This document shows, piece after piece, positions 8,843 through 20,846 of a DNA stretch of 64,000 nt. The notes below the pieces were generated by a model that saw nothing but the letters and a program-made list of their open reading frames with translations, was not told where the DNA came from and searched no databases. The DNA is taken from the NCBI GenBank assembly GCA_940337035.1, contig CALNHX010002268.1, positions 62,001 through 126,000 on the forward strand, read 5' to 3'. A program made the position numbers and the translations under genes. The DNA is from Agriotes lineatus (lineage: Eukaryota; Arthropoda; Insecta; Coleoptera; Elateridae). Each line of letters begins with the position of its first letter. Position 1 is the stretch's first letter.

Positions 8843-10694
8843 CTAATACGGTTTCTCGTGAAAGGTCTCAAAACATTTGGAGTGCAAATGGACATTGCAT
8901 TTGCTGCATAAGAAAATTGTGTGGCTTTTGCAAAGTCTACATCTTCTTCTTGCCTTTTCTTCACTTTCCACAATGACGTGTCCAATGTTGTCAAAACGAA
9001 TTTCAGCAGACAAACTGTTGTGCGATGGGCGACCTTTGCTTGAGTTTGATCCTGAAGGTAGGTGTAGCTCAATATTATCCGGATCCTGTTTTTCGTTCTC
9101 TTTAGCGTCTTTCGACATTTCTTCACTTTTTATCATAGCAAGAACCAAGTAAGACTTGAATTCTAACTGATCCATTTTGCTGTTGTTTGCGATTCTATAT
9201 ATTTTCCAAGCATTTACCACTGCACTGTCAATAACATTGATGAATAACGGCCACCACCATTTTTTACCACGTATTCTTATTCTATAATTTGCTATCCCAT
9301 TGTCATGCAAATCTACTCCCCCCATATTTTTGTTGTATTCGCTGATCATTAGAGGTTGGGCTATAGGAGTATCTTTTTTTTCCTTTCGGTTATACCTTTT
9401 AGTAATTACCGTTGGAAAAATGGATGTTTGATTACTGACTGCTGTTACGACAGAATTGTCGTTCCATCTAACAACTGCAGTTTCAGTTCGTTCGTCGAAG
9501 GCAAAATCAAACGAACCTCTTTCTCTTTTACCCATTTCCTTGGTATTTTGAAGAGGACATTCAGGAAGTCTATATTCCCGTACAGTGCCTGTTGCAAAGT
9601 ATCCCTTTTCTCTCAGTAAACTGAATAAATTGTAAGAGGAAAAGAAGTTATCAAAAAAAAACTTTATGTTCTTTGGGATTAGTAACAACATCGAGTAAGT
9701 CCATAACGACTTGAGCTCCTACACCAAACTCAGATTTTTCAGTATTTGGAGTTGCGCCAGCGTAAGGAATGAATTTGAACAAATAACCACCAGAACTGCA
9801 TAAACACCAAAGCTTAAATCCGAACCTTACAGGCTTTCCTCTGATAAACATTTTAGCGGAATGTCTCCCAAAATAGGGAACCATTTCTTCATCAACCGCA
9901 AGATTATGGGAAAATATCCCGAACTGCAAATTTCTCTTGTTTATTTCATCAAAAAGGGGTCTCAGTTTTGCAAATTTGTCGTTCTTGTCTAATACTTTAT
10001 TGTCAGACACATGCAAATTTCGTTTAATTTGTCTAAATCTATTGCGACTCATTGCATTTCTGACTATTGCAAGGCCTTTGTCTTCGTCTTTTGACCAATA
10101 CATATCCATTCGGGGCAAGGTGTGGTAACCTGATAAAATTAGAATAGCAATAAATCGCTTAAGTGATGAAATGTTAAATGTGAAGTCGTGACGATTGTTG
10201 TCGTATGCATATTTTTTTGAATAATCGATAATTTTGGATAGCAGTTCATCGTCGAAGAATAAATAAAAAATCTCTAATGGAGATTTTCCACCTAAGCTAG
10301 CCTCTATAGTTTCTTTGTTCGCCTCCTCCACAGAAATGGGTGTCGTTGTAAATACTGGCTTCTTTTTCCCCCATTTCGGTACATATTTTTTTGTTTTAGA
10401 TGCTTTGGAGGATGCTTTTGATCTTTTTGTAGGAATTACGTCAGCTACAGCTTCTGATTGAGGAGTAACATTTCTCTCGCTGTGTAAATGAACTTCAAAT
10501 GTACCTGCTACATCTGTTGGCGAAGTTTCTGTCATCAGTTGATCTTCGTCAATATCTTCCTCATCGGTCAACTCGTCAACAACAGGCGGCACATACACTA
10601 CATCCACTGTTTCAGATGTCGCAACCTCATCATCTTCTTCTAAAAGAGCTGTCAGTTCTTGAAGAGTTAGTGGTCGCTTATCATTCCACGACAT
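8843..10694 (-). pseudogene. piggyBac transposase, split by one frameshift
   Basis: A transposase of the DDD piggyBac family cuts and pastes DNA at TTAA. The first frame (10694 down to 9651, 347 aa) begins MSWNDKRPL and has an acidic N-terminal region, then a basic KTKKYVPKWGKKK patch, then the first catalytic Asp near residue 268 (AVDEEMVPYFGR). The second frame (9691 down to 8843) supplies the second Asp (FFFDNFFSSYNL) and the third in NMGGVDLHDN. It is followed by WWWPLFINVIDSAVVNAW and a C-terminal Cys-His zinc finger (CRLC, CSKC, HLHSKC). The frames overlap at a run of nine A on the plus strand (9653-9661), so a one-base slip explains the break. Apart from that the protein looks complete. 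A smaller overlapping frame (8785-9126) is a shadow. Confidence 0.9.
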
Positions 10695-11101
10695 TACAAC
10701 TTTTCTAAAGGGTTCAATAGTGTCAAGAAATTTTGTAGTAATTTATGGGAATATATAACTTACCTTTTATCGACTTGAGCTCTACAAGATAATGTAATAC
10801 TGGAGGAACAAGGGTTATGTAAAACACTACAAAACAACACAACACTGTAATAAAAACATCCACACAGCAGCATAAATAACTGTGAACTAAGTGCATGCAG
10901 TAGGATCACACCACCGTCACAGAATAATACAGAATGGCCTCTAGGCTTAAAATTCAGCTAGTTTTTTCTTTGCGCATGCGCGAGTTTTGGTGGTGTGCAG
11001 TCAGCTGTTTTCCATATTTTACACGTGTACCGGTGGCGGTCAATGACCCCTTATAAGAAGGTTATGTGCAAAGGTGACGCAGTGACATACTATACGTATT
11101 G

Positions 11102-11126
11102 CGCCAAAGGTGCGTAAACGCACCAT
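11102..11126 (-). repeat. subterminal palindromic motif, copy 2 (inverted)
   Basis: CGCCAAAGGTGCGTAAACGC plus ACCAT, the reverse complement of copies 1 and 3, about 350 bp inside the right end of piggyBac. Confidence 0.75.
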
Positions 11127-11447
11127 TATGTTCAAATGGCGGCAAATAACACCAAAATGAAAAATATTTCGAATTTTCTGCATTATTAGATAACACTCAA
11201 CTATAAAGTATGTAAAAATATGAAAAAACCGAGAACTACAATTTTTCTAAAGCTTTTGACTCCACTTCAAAAACGATACAAAAATTCATGTCAATATGCC
11301 CAACTTGTGATATGCAGAATTCTAAAATTCGAAAATAATGTCTGGATATTCAAAATTTTATTTAGTCTAAAAGGCTTTCTACAGTACCAGGATACATAAA
11401 AAATTATATAAAAAACCTTAGTCACTTATAAAAAAATATATAAGTAA

Positions 11448-11473
11448 AATGGTGCGTTTACGCACCTTTGGCG
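11448..11473 (+). repeat. subterminal palindromic motif, copy 3
   Basis: Same sequence and orientation as copy 1. It lies directly beside the right terminal repeat, so its TTGGCG overlaps the start of that repeat. Confidence 0.75.
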
Positions 11474-11482
11474 TTAAATGGG

Positions 11483-11486
11483 TTAA
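11483..11486 (+). repeat. piggyBac target-site duplication TTAA, right
   Basis: TTAA directly follows the terminal GGG of the element and matches 8654-8657. Confidence 0.9.
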
Positions 11487-11640
11487 GGGGCACAGCGCTC
11501 AACAGGACCACGTTGCCCACCATTTTGCGAGGGACACAACACCCACCTCGACCACTTCACCTAACTTTTGTATACTCCCGCAACGCCGAAATCCGTAGGT
11601 TTAGAACTCGGTTAATGCACACGTAAAGTGTTAAATAATA
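11487..11640 (+). repeat. degenerate GC-rich minisatellite, continuation
   Basis: Continues the block cut by piggyBac: GGGGCACAGCGC, CAACAGGACCACGTTGCCCA, GCGAGGGACACAAC and TTAGAACTCGGTTAATGCAC follow the same order as at 8440-8580. Confidence 0.7.
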
Positions 11641-12005
11641 GTAGCAAAATTCTGTGACCACAACTACCAAAACATCTACAAGGACACAAAGCTTACCGAA
11701 CAGACTAGAACGTCCAAAGTAGATTTGTGCGGACTCCAAAATTCCCTGATTTATTTGTAACTAAGAAGAAGAATATATTTAATATGAACCCCCCTTATCC
11801 CATAAAAAATATTAAATTACTAGATACATACAAAAAATGCGAAATTTAATTTGATATTTTCAATTAATCTTGAGAATTGTAAAATTTTGTTTTCAGTCTG
11901 GATACCTGTTAACTAATTTTTTAATAAGATACTGTAGTGATTGCGCTTAATTTTAACTTGAATTGTTTCGTTCGAATTTCAATATTATTTAACTATTAAA
12001 ATTGA
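11641..12005. other. AT-rich spacer
   Basis: No gene or repeat recognised. Confidence 0.4.
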
Positions 12006-13258
12006 TAGCGCCTTGAGACTCTTTCAGGGTTGGTTCGATTATCTAGTTGCTTGTTAATTAAATTTTATTTTAAAATGATTTTCAACTGTGAATTGACATG
12101 AACTGTCACCTTTTATGTCAAGCAAAATTCTACTATAAATCTCAATCAGATATAACAAATGCTCAATTCTATTTGTATCTTATTGACTCAATATAATACG
12201 GTAAGTACTTGTTTATAGTTAATTGCACTTTTTAAATTGTCTTTTATTTGATATAGCGTTGATAGAACAAAACTACGACCCACCTTGCACTGTTCCTACT
12301 TTCACTGCTTTTATCACCTCCAAGATCCTTATCTTCCTGACGTTAGCAGGTTTGACCCATTTTTAGTCCTGCTGTGATGTCCAGCTTACTGAGAACAGCT
12401 GTCAATTTGTCAACTCCCGACAGCTACCAGGACAGAGCTCTCGCTACTCTGCTCGTGCAACTGCTACCTTTTAGAAACACCCTACGTCATACAGCTTCAC
12501 GGCAAGTTAGCTACCACAGACAATCTCGAATTGATATCCTTCTTCCGTAGCTCCAAGCTTCACCAACCTCTGTCGTCAGTAATCAACAGAATACCTCAAG
12601 TCCAGTAGTCCCTCTGCTATCTTCCCTCAATAGATCTTCTTGTCTTCAGAACGCCTTCAACGAACCCAACACTTGGCAATACTCAAACCAATGTAACTTC
12701 TTGTCAATTGTATTATTTAAAATAAACTATTTCCATCCAAATCTTATATTCTTCTTTAATTAATAACTCTGCTTGCTTCTATTTAGTTCTTCCATCTTCC
12801 AATTCTCTTCTATAAGTGCTACTTCACTTATAATACTCTTCTTTATATTTCTCTTGTATGTTCACCTCGTAGATTTTTTAATAACCCAGTTTAAACATTT
12901 CCAAAACGAACACATTCAAAAATAGGGTAAATTTCTACATTTTTATTGAGACGAAATTCTAAAAAGTACATAATTTAAGTTCATTTGAGTCTTACCTACT
13001 TCAACATATTTTTTCATTAGAATTTACATTTGTCATGTGTGATAAAAACATGTATTTACTTTCTAAATTCCAAAACCCCTATCAATAGTTATCATTTTCA
13101 TATTAATATGTCTCAAATTAGATTTTTAATAATAAACTTAATTCAAACAGCCTGTTCTTGTTAAATTTGTCAAAATCGATTGCATTGATCTCCCAAATTC
13201 TATTTACATATTAAATATTCAGCCAAATCCAACTACTAGTGTACCATAACAATAATTA
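12006..13258 (+). repeat. 1.2-kb dispersed repeat, family A copy 1
   Basis: Starts TAGCGCCTTGAGACTCTTTC and shares a colinear series of landmarks with 15171-16340: TTATCTAGTTG/A, a GTAAGT(A/T)CTT donor-like site, CCACCTTG(C/T)A and CCTCCAAGA in a C-rich central part, a CACCTCGTAGATTT-type block, and an ending near CCATAACAATA. No protein signal is seen. The copies are diverged. They could be the two LTRs of an old element, but no primer-binding or polypurine site is convincing. Confidence 0.6.
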
Positions 13259-13627
13259 AACATAATTGTTTAGAATATTTCTTCTTAGAACGTGATGAAA
13301 ATATCATTAATTTGTATTTTCTGTTTAAAACTATGCTCTCGTCTTGATTTTATTTTTGTCACTGGAGACACATTTTACAGATTCAACATTTAAAAAAAAT
13401 TTAGAATATATTTTTAATATTTTGAAGTTGGTCCAATTCATTAAACGTTTGAAAAACTGTACAAAAATCAAGTCCAATTTCAGCTGACGGTGCCGCTGCA
13501 AAACATTTGATTTAGTAACAGATCTTATTATATCGGCAGACATCAAATTTTGCCAAAATTAGAACAGTTGTTCTGAATATATCTCAGCAAATATATTATT
13601 CCAATACTTAGTTTAAAATTCATTTTT
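13259..13627. other. AT-rich spacer
   Basis: No supported gene. A 71-codon minus frame at 13331-13546 has no recognisable motif. Confidence 0.4.
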
Positions 13628-14470
13628 TATGGGGTAAAGTGGGCGTTGCGTCCATATTAAAGGTTATTTTTCCTCGAGTTCAAAGAAATCTACTTTAGAC
13701 GTTGCAGTCTGTTCGGTGGGGTTTGTGTCCTAGCAGATATTTTTGTAACGTGGTCACAGAACTTGGCTACTATTATTCAACACTCATTGTGTGCGAACGG
13801 ATTTCGGCACTATAGTCCTATTTTGAGCGTTGTGAGTCTATACAAAAGGTGGCTGAAATGGGGGTTGTGTCCCTCGCGAAAAGGTGGGCGATATGGTCCA
13901 AAAATACTAGTTGGCGAAGTAGTTGGTGAGCGAAGTGGTCGTAAGCGTGCGTTAACCGAGGTATAGCAAATGGATTTTTGTAGTTACGGTCCTGTTTTGG
14001 TCGTTGTGGGTATATACAAAATGGGTGAAGTGGCTGAGATGGGCGTTGTAGTCCTAACGGAAAGATGGGCGAAATGGTCCTGTTGGGTGCTGCAACCCTC
14101 GTGAAAGGTTGGGCGATATGGAATAAAAAGACAGGTGGACGATGTGGTCGATGGCTAAAATATCCGGTCACATAAACATCGAAAATATTTTTGGCGTGGT
14201 GGTAGGTGGTACTGTTTTGGGCGTTGTTGATCTGTACAAAAGTTGAAAAAAGTGATCGAGATGGGCGTTGTGTCCCTAGCGAAAAGGTAGACGAAATGGT
14301 CTTGTTAGGCGTCATGGTCCTCGTGAGAAGTTGAGCGAAGCGGTCGTGTTGGCGATGTGGTACTTATTAAAAATTGGTCGAAATGAACTCCGGTTGGGCA
14401 ATATGATATCAAAAGGCGGGTGGCGAAGTGGTCGGTGGGTGAAGTGGTATGGACTCGTTGGCAGCCTTAC
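13628..14470 (-). repeat. degenerate GC-rich minisatellite, inverted block
   Basis: The same minisatellite as 8200-8653 but in reverse complement: GGGCGTTGTG, GGTGGGCGATATGGTCC, CTCGCGAAAAGGTGGGCG, GTGCGTTAACCGAG and GAAGTGGTCG recur in the mirrored order. A 165-codon minus frame (13818-14315) comes from the repeat. Its repeated AxxFAR/TxPISxTF-like phrases mirror the DNA periodicity and match no known family. Confidence 0.75.
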
Positions 14471-15170
14471 TTGTAAAGTGTTATTTCTGCCAAACTGGAA
14501 AGTTGTTTGAAAAAATATTAAAAAATCAACAAGGACTTACAACTACTGCTAGGTTCTGAAAATAATTTGTAAATAACAAAAATGTCATACACCGTACTTA
14601 AATGTTATTTTTCGTAGTGGACGTTGAAAACAAAGCTCTTGCCGAAATATTCATCAGAAACCATTCCGTGGAAGGTGTTAAAGGAGTACAGGAAGATGAA
14701 AATGGGAAATTATAAAGCACAAGAAGTTGAGAACGGACAGGCAAAATAAATGGTGTATAAGAGAAAAACTCCTTCAAAATACAAAAGAGTCTTACTCCAT
14801 TAACAGAAAATGGAGCAAAAGTATGCTTGGCAGAACACTTCCAGAATATAATTTTCCTGAAGCTGGAAAGTCATTATTTATTGTACAGGTGGGTTATATT
14901 GAGTGAATTATTTGTATAGCCTCGGACAACTTTTAAGTAAGTAGGGATTAACAGATGAAATACTGAGTATTCTTTATGGGACGTATTCAGGTCCGTAGGC
15001 ACCTGGCCGTAAACAAGAATCTTCCTAGGTGTGAAAAGTATATATTGCACTGGCTACACTTTTGTTGTGCCTTTAAATGTGCAAAACTTTCAAATATTTG
15101 TGTTAATTAGGTATTTTAAATTACAAATTGCCCTCCTTGAATAATAATGTTAATAATTTCTTTGTTATAA
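14471..15170. other. spacer, nothing recognised
   Basis: Short A-rich stretches around 14650-14880 look faintly coding (GTTAAAGGAGTACAGGAAGA) but stops interrupt every frame. Confidence 0.35.
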
Positions 15171-16340
15171 TAGCGCCTGAAACTCTACAGGGGTGGGTTC
15201 CGTTATCTAGTTACTTGTTTCTGAAAAATTGATCTTCCAATATTTTAAAACCTCATTCAAATTAATAAGTCACATCTGATGTCAACCAAATGTCAAAAAC
15301 AGTTCTCAAATTTCAATGACAAATGGCCAATCCTTAGAATGGTACATTATAATATTTAATAACACAGTAAGTTCTTATTTGTCAATCAATTTCAGCTTAT
15401 TAATGTCTTTATTTACTTTCTAGTTAGTATACTCTAATAAATCACCCACCTTGTATCGTTCTTGCACAACCTCCAAGACAGCAACCTATTTGAGATCTGC
15501 AGCTCTACCCCTTTATTCTTCCTACTGCAATGCACCCCTCTCCAACAGACAACTCGCTCCTACTGCCCAACACCAACAAATCTCAAACTCCGGTCAGCTA
15601 TCAGCAAAGCTGGACCTCCATCTGCCACAGTGCACTGCTACCTGGAACGCTCCTTTTCTCTCAGATGCTACCCCTTTGGAAGCTCCACTCAACAACACAT
15701 ATCCTGGCGTAATCCCATTTTACTCCCGTGACATGTCAAATGTAATATTCAAAATAAAGCTGACCCAGTATGCCTCTTTAATACTTTACTTGTATGTAAC
15801 AATTCTTCTATCCATTAGTTTTGCCTACCATTTACCATTAATCTTCCTTAATTAATTCTTCTTCTGTTATTAGTCCTTTAAATTTTCCTTTTTTTATCAC
15901 CACGTAGATTTAGTTTATGTACCCTATTTATTCCAACCAAAATTATACAAATAAAATAGGGTTATCTTCCATATTTTAATGATACCGAAACTTAGTTTTA
16001 TACATTTTTAGTTTGTTATTTTTGTCTACCTAAACCAAAACTCCTAACTACTTCATATTATTATTTATGCCTTCTAGTCTAATCTAATTTGAGTTCAACC
16101 TACTTAATTTTATCTTATTTCGAAATTAACATTTGTCATTGATTTTTAAACTGCATTTTATCAAAATTTATTTTATTTATAATCCACCTGTAATTTTTCA
16201 ATAGCTATGTTTCAGATACAAATCTGTCTTATCTCGGATTTATTCAGGGAACTATATAAACATTCTTATCCCATTGTAATATCGCAATTTTTAACAATTT
16301 TTTTATTCAAACCACATTAAGCTTGTATCATAACAATATA
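15171..16340 (+). repeat. 1.2-kb dispersed repeat, family A copy 2
   Basis: Colinear, diverged partner of 12006-13258, same orientation, about 3.17 kb downstream. Overlapping frames in the C-rich part (15451-15855) have no domain and reflect composition. Confidence 0.6.
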
Positions 16341-16567
16341 AAATGAGCTTAATCTCGTGTAAGGCCGTAATCGCTTAATTTGAATTTTGCAAGGTCGACC
16401 GAACGGTCTATACAAAATTTTATCCAACTACTCAATAAATATCTTAAAAAAAAACAAATTTTGTATTGACAGCCGTGAAAAGTCATAGTGGGAAATTGGG
16501 AAGTAGCGAGAGATAAAAAAAGTATAGTTAGAGTGGTCTATGATTCATGTTATACATTTGGCGGTAT

Positions 16568-16705
16568 TGCAGTGTATTTGTCGTCTACAGTCTATGTTAA
16601 ATTCGAGGTTAGTATGTTGGGTTTTGTTTGTTATTTGACACAGACTGAGGCAAAACTTAACCATCAAATCTCGAATTTGACATAGCTTGACAGTACTACC
16701 AACAA
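16568..16705. repeat. palindromic family P copy 2
   Basis: CTATGTTAAATTCGAGGTTAG on the left is mirrored by CAAATCTCGAATTTGACATAG on the right. It is more diverged than copy 1. Confidence 0.65.
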
Positions 16706-17104
16706 TACAGTACTGAATAACATGGTTTTTATCGCATTAGTAGGTTATGGTTTTTACCTCACTAGTGTGTCTAAAATCGATCTAGTAATATCGTTCTAAC
16801 TAGGTGTTAGATAATAGTTATTAATGATACACGTATGTTATTATAAATACTCCACGAGAAAAAAGTAAAGTTCTCGAGGCCGCTGCGCTGGTCCGAAAAG
16901 GGTCATTTCTCGAGAGTTACAAACAATTAATAACGTTATAACACACGCGTGCTATACAAAATTTTATCCATCAACTCAATAAATACCTAAAAAAACATCA
17001 ACGTTCTATTGACAACTATGAAAAGTCAGTGAAAAAGTTATTGGGAGGCAGTTTAAGTACCGAGAGGTCAAATAAATGTATAATAAGGTTCACTTGTGAT
17101 TCGT

Positions 17105-17185
17105 GTTATACACTTGACAGTACTGAAGTGTAAACTTAACCTGCTAATATCGAATTTGACATAGCCTGACAGTGCTACCAACAAT
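17105..17185 (-). repeat. palindromic family P copy 3, half only
   Basis: Only the right half (AACCTGCTAATATCGAATTT, then GACATAGCCTGACAGTGCTA) is present, next to a short CTTGACAGTACTG remnant. Confidence 0.6.
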
Positions 17186-17594
17186 ACAGTAATGAGTGAC
17201 CTATGGTTTTATTTGACTAGTAGGTTATGGGCCACTTTAGAGCGCTAAAATTCATCTAGTTATAGTCTCATAACTAGGAGGTGTTGGATAATAGTTATGA
17301 ATGGTACAAGTGAATAAAGGGGCATATTATCCATAAGGGGACAACCTATCTCACGAAGCAAAGCCAAGTGCGATAATTTCTCCCGAATGAATAAATCTCT
17401 TTATTCACGTGTGGCATATACATTTTTATGCAATACCTACATTTAGTTATATAAATAAATTTTAAAATTGAATAAATCATTTTATCCAACATCTCCTAGT
17501 GATAAGGCTATTACTAGATCGATTCCAGACCTCTACAGTGACCCATAACTCACTAGTGAGATAAAAACTCACTCACTACTGTATTGTTGGTAGC
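17181..17594. repeat. foldback structure, 414 bp
   Basis: GCTACCAACAATACAGTA at 17180 onward (through GAGTGA, ACTAGTAGGTTATGGG, AGGTGTTGGATAA) is mirrored by 17475-17594. Inside, GTGAATAAAG near 17311 pairs with CTTTATTCAC near 17399. It is thus a hairpin within a hairpin. Confidence 0.65.
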
Positions 17595-17599
17595 TACCC

Positions 17600-20500
17600 C
17601 CTCTCTTCGCCAAGGTCGTTGCCTTCTGGATTAGGGGATATCAATCACCTCCTGCGACGAGAATTCATAAGCCAGTGGCGCCCGATCGATAATAATTACC
17701 TACTTTCTACGTCCCTCCTGAATTTATTTAAACAGAAACACCCGCGTTTTAGAATAGAACAGCGCTCGGGTCCTACTGTAGGTAGCTTTTTTGGTTTAAT
17801 TACTTGCCGTAAATCTATTTTAATGTGTAACATCGCATGAAAGTATCATTAAAGAATATTACCAAATCCCCTTAAACCTTTACTGTTCTAAAATCTGTTT
17901 AATAAGTCAGAATAAAAAATGTGCTCAAGATTTATTTACCCTTTCCTTTATGAACTCTTATTTCATATGCAAGACAAAGAGGAAATACACATTTTAAAAG
18001 AAAATGAAAGACTCGTATCACAGGAAGTAAAGCTATTTACCCCATGTTTTGAACAATCGGGGTTGGGGATAGAAAGTGGCCGTATGCTTTTGAATAATTT
18101 TATAAGTTCTTGTATTAGTGATGTTACTGCTATTTGAGCGTCTCAAAGGGCGGCCCTTACCTGTAGGCGAAAGTTGTATTAGATATTTTGCAAGCTGGCA
18201 AATATCGGCCTAGGTTGGCTAACTAGTCGAGAGGGTCGGGGTTCCAGCAAAGCTGCAACAAAACTATGGGAGAGGGCGCCAGGTCTTCGACGTAGACAAA
18301 TCCTTGGGTCGGACCTCCCCAAGGTCAAAGATATACAAAGCAAATCAAAATAACAGCAGAACCAATAACTAGTAACAATATTTATTTCGAATTTGGTTCT
18401 ATAGCGCACACATCATAAAAACTCACAAAAGGCACATACCAACAGTATACATATATCGATAAAACAAATCAACCAACAATAAAACTCTATCACAGCCAAT
18501 ACAAAATTATCACACATAAATATAACAACCAATACATAGTTAACATCAATAAATATCACAAGTTGACCCATAGAGTAACGAATAGTGCTATGTAATTCTA
18601 AACCAGCCAGAAGGGCGCTAGATACCTAATAGCCATCTAGATAGTGCTCAAATCTTATACCAATTAAATAAACGCCGAAGCATGTTTAAACACAAATACA
18701 TGGGCGGTCCTCGTGAAGCGGAGATCGACACAACGCGTGGCATGACTAAAGTAACCTATGATCAAAAACACAAAAACTTTAAATACTCAACTATTCTCCG
18801 TTAAGCGGAGTGCAAAACAAAGGTTGCGAATAGCGCAAGCATAAAGTAAGGCCAACACTCAACCCCGATAGTTGGCTTAATAAATTGACTTTACTGCACA
18901 CAAAATTTAGGCGGGGCTGTACCTGCGATTCATGAGATCTCATTATGGATGCTAGGACCTATAAGGAATTCATAAGGCGTTATCTGAAGCTCAAAGTCAT
19001 TATTTGCGGTCATTGTAAACCCTAAATTTAACTATAAATTTAGAAACGGACAACTAGTTAAACTCAGCAAAAATCCCGTAAGCGCCAGCATAGCCACAGC
19101 AGCACAATACAAAAATTTTGACAGCTAAATCCCAAACTCAAATTGATGTTAATGCACTAGGTTGTTACTCATGGAAAGTATATGAGAAAGTGATTACTTA
19201 AGCAACCGCAATACCTATAAAAACTATCTAAATGTGGATGCTAAACAATCGGGCAAGTAAACCAATTAATCAAATATCAAATTACTCAAGTATGCACCAA
19301 AAATCGTTATACACAAAATACTATTATAGCAATTCAAAAAAAGGTCATACTTATAAGCTCAAATCAACACGCAATACAATAACTAAAGCACTACAAAAAC
19401 ATCTTAGGTACATACGGCACGTGGGGCCGCGCGGGTGGAGACGGCCTCGCCACAGGCTGCGAAAGACCCTCGTCAGATGCTACGAAGCAGCGTTCGCAGG
19501 GGGAATTGCAGCAGATCTCAGCTGCAGGAACGGGCGGCCAGCCGACTCATAAAAGCACTGCATGTTCCAGGGAAGACAAATCACACGAATACGAAAAGAA
19601 CCAATCCAAGTAAAAACGCATTTCCAGGGTAGTAAAATTAAGGCTAAAAATACACATTTCCAGGTAGATTACGGCGCTAAAGGAAAGAGACCGTAGGCAA
19701 CTACTAACTACTAACCTTAAGATGTAATGCAGCCAAATCGTTCAGTCCAGCGTGTAAGAAAGGGCCCTCCAATCAAATCCGTCAGTGACGAAACGAATGC
19801 CGGTAATGTAACCCAAATTTACCGGAACATTCCAAAGGGGTTACGATGCCTCTCAATCCTTCGAACATGAAGTTGGCCTCCAAAGCCGATGAGATCCCAT
19901 GAGCAGCGATCCAACTTACACGAAACAAGACTTGCCAGAAAATGGCCGAAAATTTGCCCAAAAATAGTCTAATTCAACTTATCAACGTTCCAAAATTTGA
20001 AAGTGGGCCATCAGAAAAACTGAGGAATCCAGAGTGTGGTTTAAACTGATAAAGACAGAGTTGTACCTTGTTCAAAATTGAGAATGATGTTAATAGGGGA
20101 GCCTAACCATTTAGTGAAAATATATTGCATATTTAGGGAAATAAATGTAGAAAGTAGAATCTAATTAATTATTTCAACTATTGCATGCAAAACGTCAAAA
20201 TGAGCGTAACAGTTATTATTATATTTCTTACTTTTTCGGTATTCAGTGTGATTGATTTCTCCTCGTTGGTCCCTTGACCTCTATTAACTATGCTATGTGC
20301 ATATTCTTCTTGTTACTATAGATCTTTAAACATTCTTCCTACCCTGTCAATGTTACTCTGATTGTTTGAACCATATCATTTACATGAAATTTGCTTTATC
20401 TCAGCATTCCTCAAAATGTAATCTGCCCTCCGTATAGATTTCTCTCCGTATCTGTTTTAAAACTTATCGCTGTGTTTCGTACCCTCGCACATATGCTGCA

Positions 20501-20844
20501 TTTTTCCTGTGATCTCTCTCATATGTATTCTCTGTATATCTCCTTCTGGCCTGAAGCAGGGCTTTTTTTGCTTTTTCTGCTGCTTTTGTGATATTTTTTT
20601 CTGAGTCGGCCACTGTTGGTTTATATTGTCATCTTGAGATATAATGATGACTGTTACTTATTTTGTACGTAAGTCAATTTTTCTAGGATTATTTTGTGCT
20701 CTCTTTATCAAAGCTTGTGGTGTCTCTCTATGTTAGGAGAGTTACGAGCTCTAGCATCTACTATTTGACGAGAGTAGAATTCTTTGTGATTTGTCATACT
20801 ATAGTCGATAACAGATTGTCTATTAGCATTATAATATGAAAATG
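17600..20844. other. 3.2 kb without a recognised gene
   Basis: Short unrelated frames (17619-17840, 17919-18137, 19232-19552) show no domain. The stretch 19410-19560 is clearly more GC-rich than its surroundings, and 18120-18320 is moderately so. These could be remnants of an element's untranslated region or old exons. I see no motif that decides. Confidence 0.35.
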
Positions 20845-20846
20845 TA

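Larger units (their letters stand above)
8658..11482 (-). mobile_element. piggyBac element, 2825 bp, full length
   Basis: The ends are CCCATTAACGGCCAA on the left and an inverted CCCATTTAACGCCAAA on the right, each bordered by TTAA, the diagnostic target of piggyBac. Inside is a single minus-strand transposase. Flanking minisatellite sequence reads across the insertion (TACCATATCGCCC on the left, CACAACGCC-type sequence on the right), so both junctions are intact. Three copies of a 26-bp palindromic motif lie near the ends (8788, 11102 and 11448). It is complete in structure but probably inactive, given the frameshift in the transposase. Confidence 0.92.
16408..17350 (+). repeat. two diverged tandem copies of a ~544-bp repeat
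   Basis: CTATACAAAATTTTATCCA begins copies at 16408 and 16952. Each then carries CTCAATAAAT, a TATTGACA block, a GTGTTATACA segment, a family P palindromic core, GTAGGTTATGG, and GGTGTTRGATAATAGTTA in the same order. Copy two has lost about half of the P palindrome. Confidence 0.65.

Noticed and set aside
13818..14315. 165-codon minus-strand frame
   Set aside because: It lies wholly inside the degenerate minisatellite. Its repeated amino-acid phrases follow the DNA repeat and match no family.
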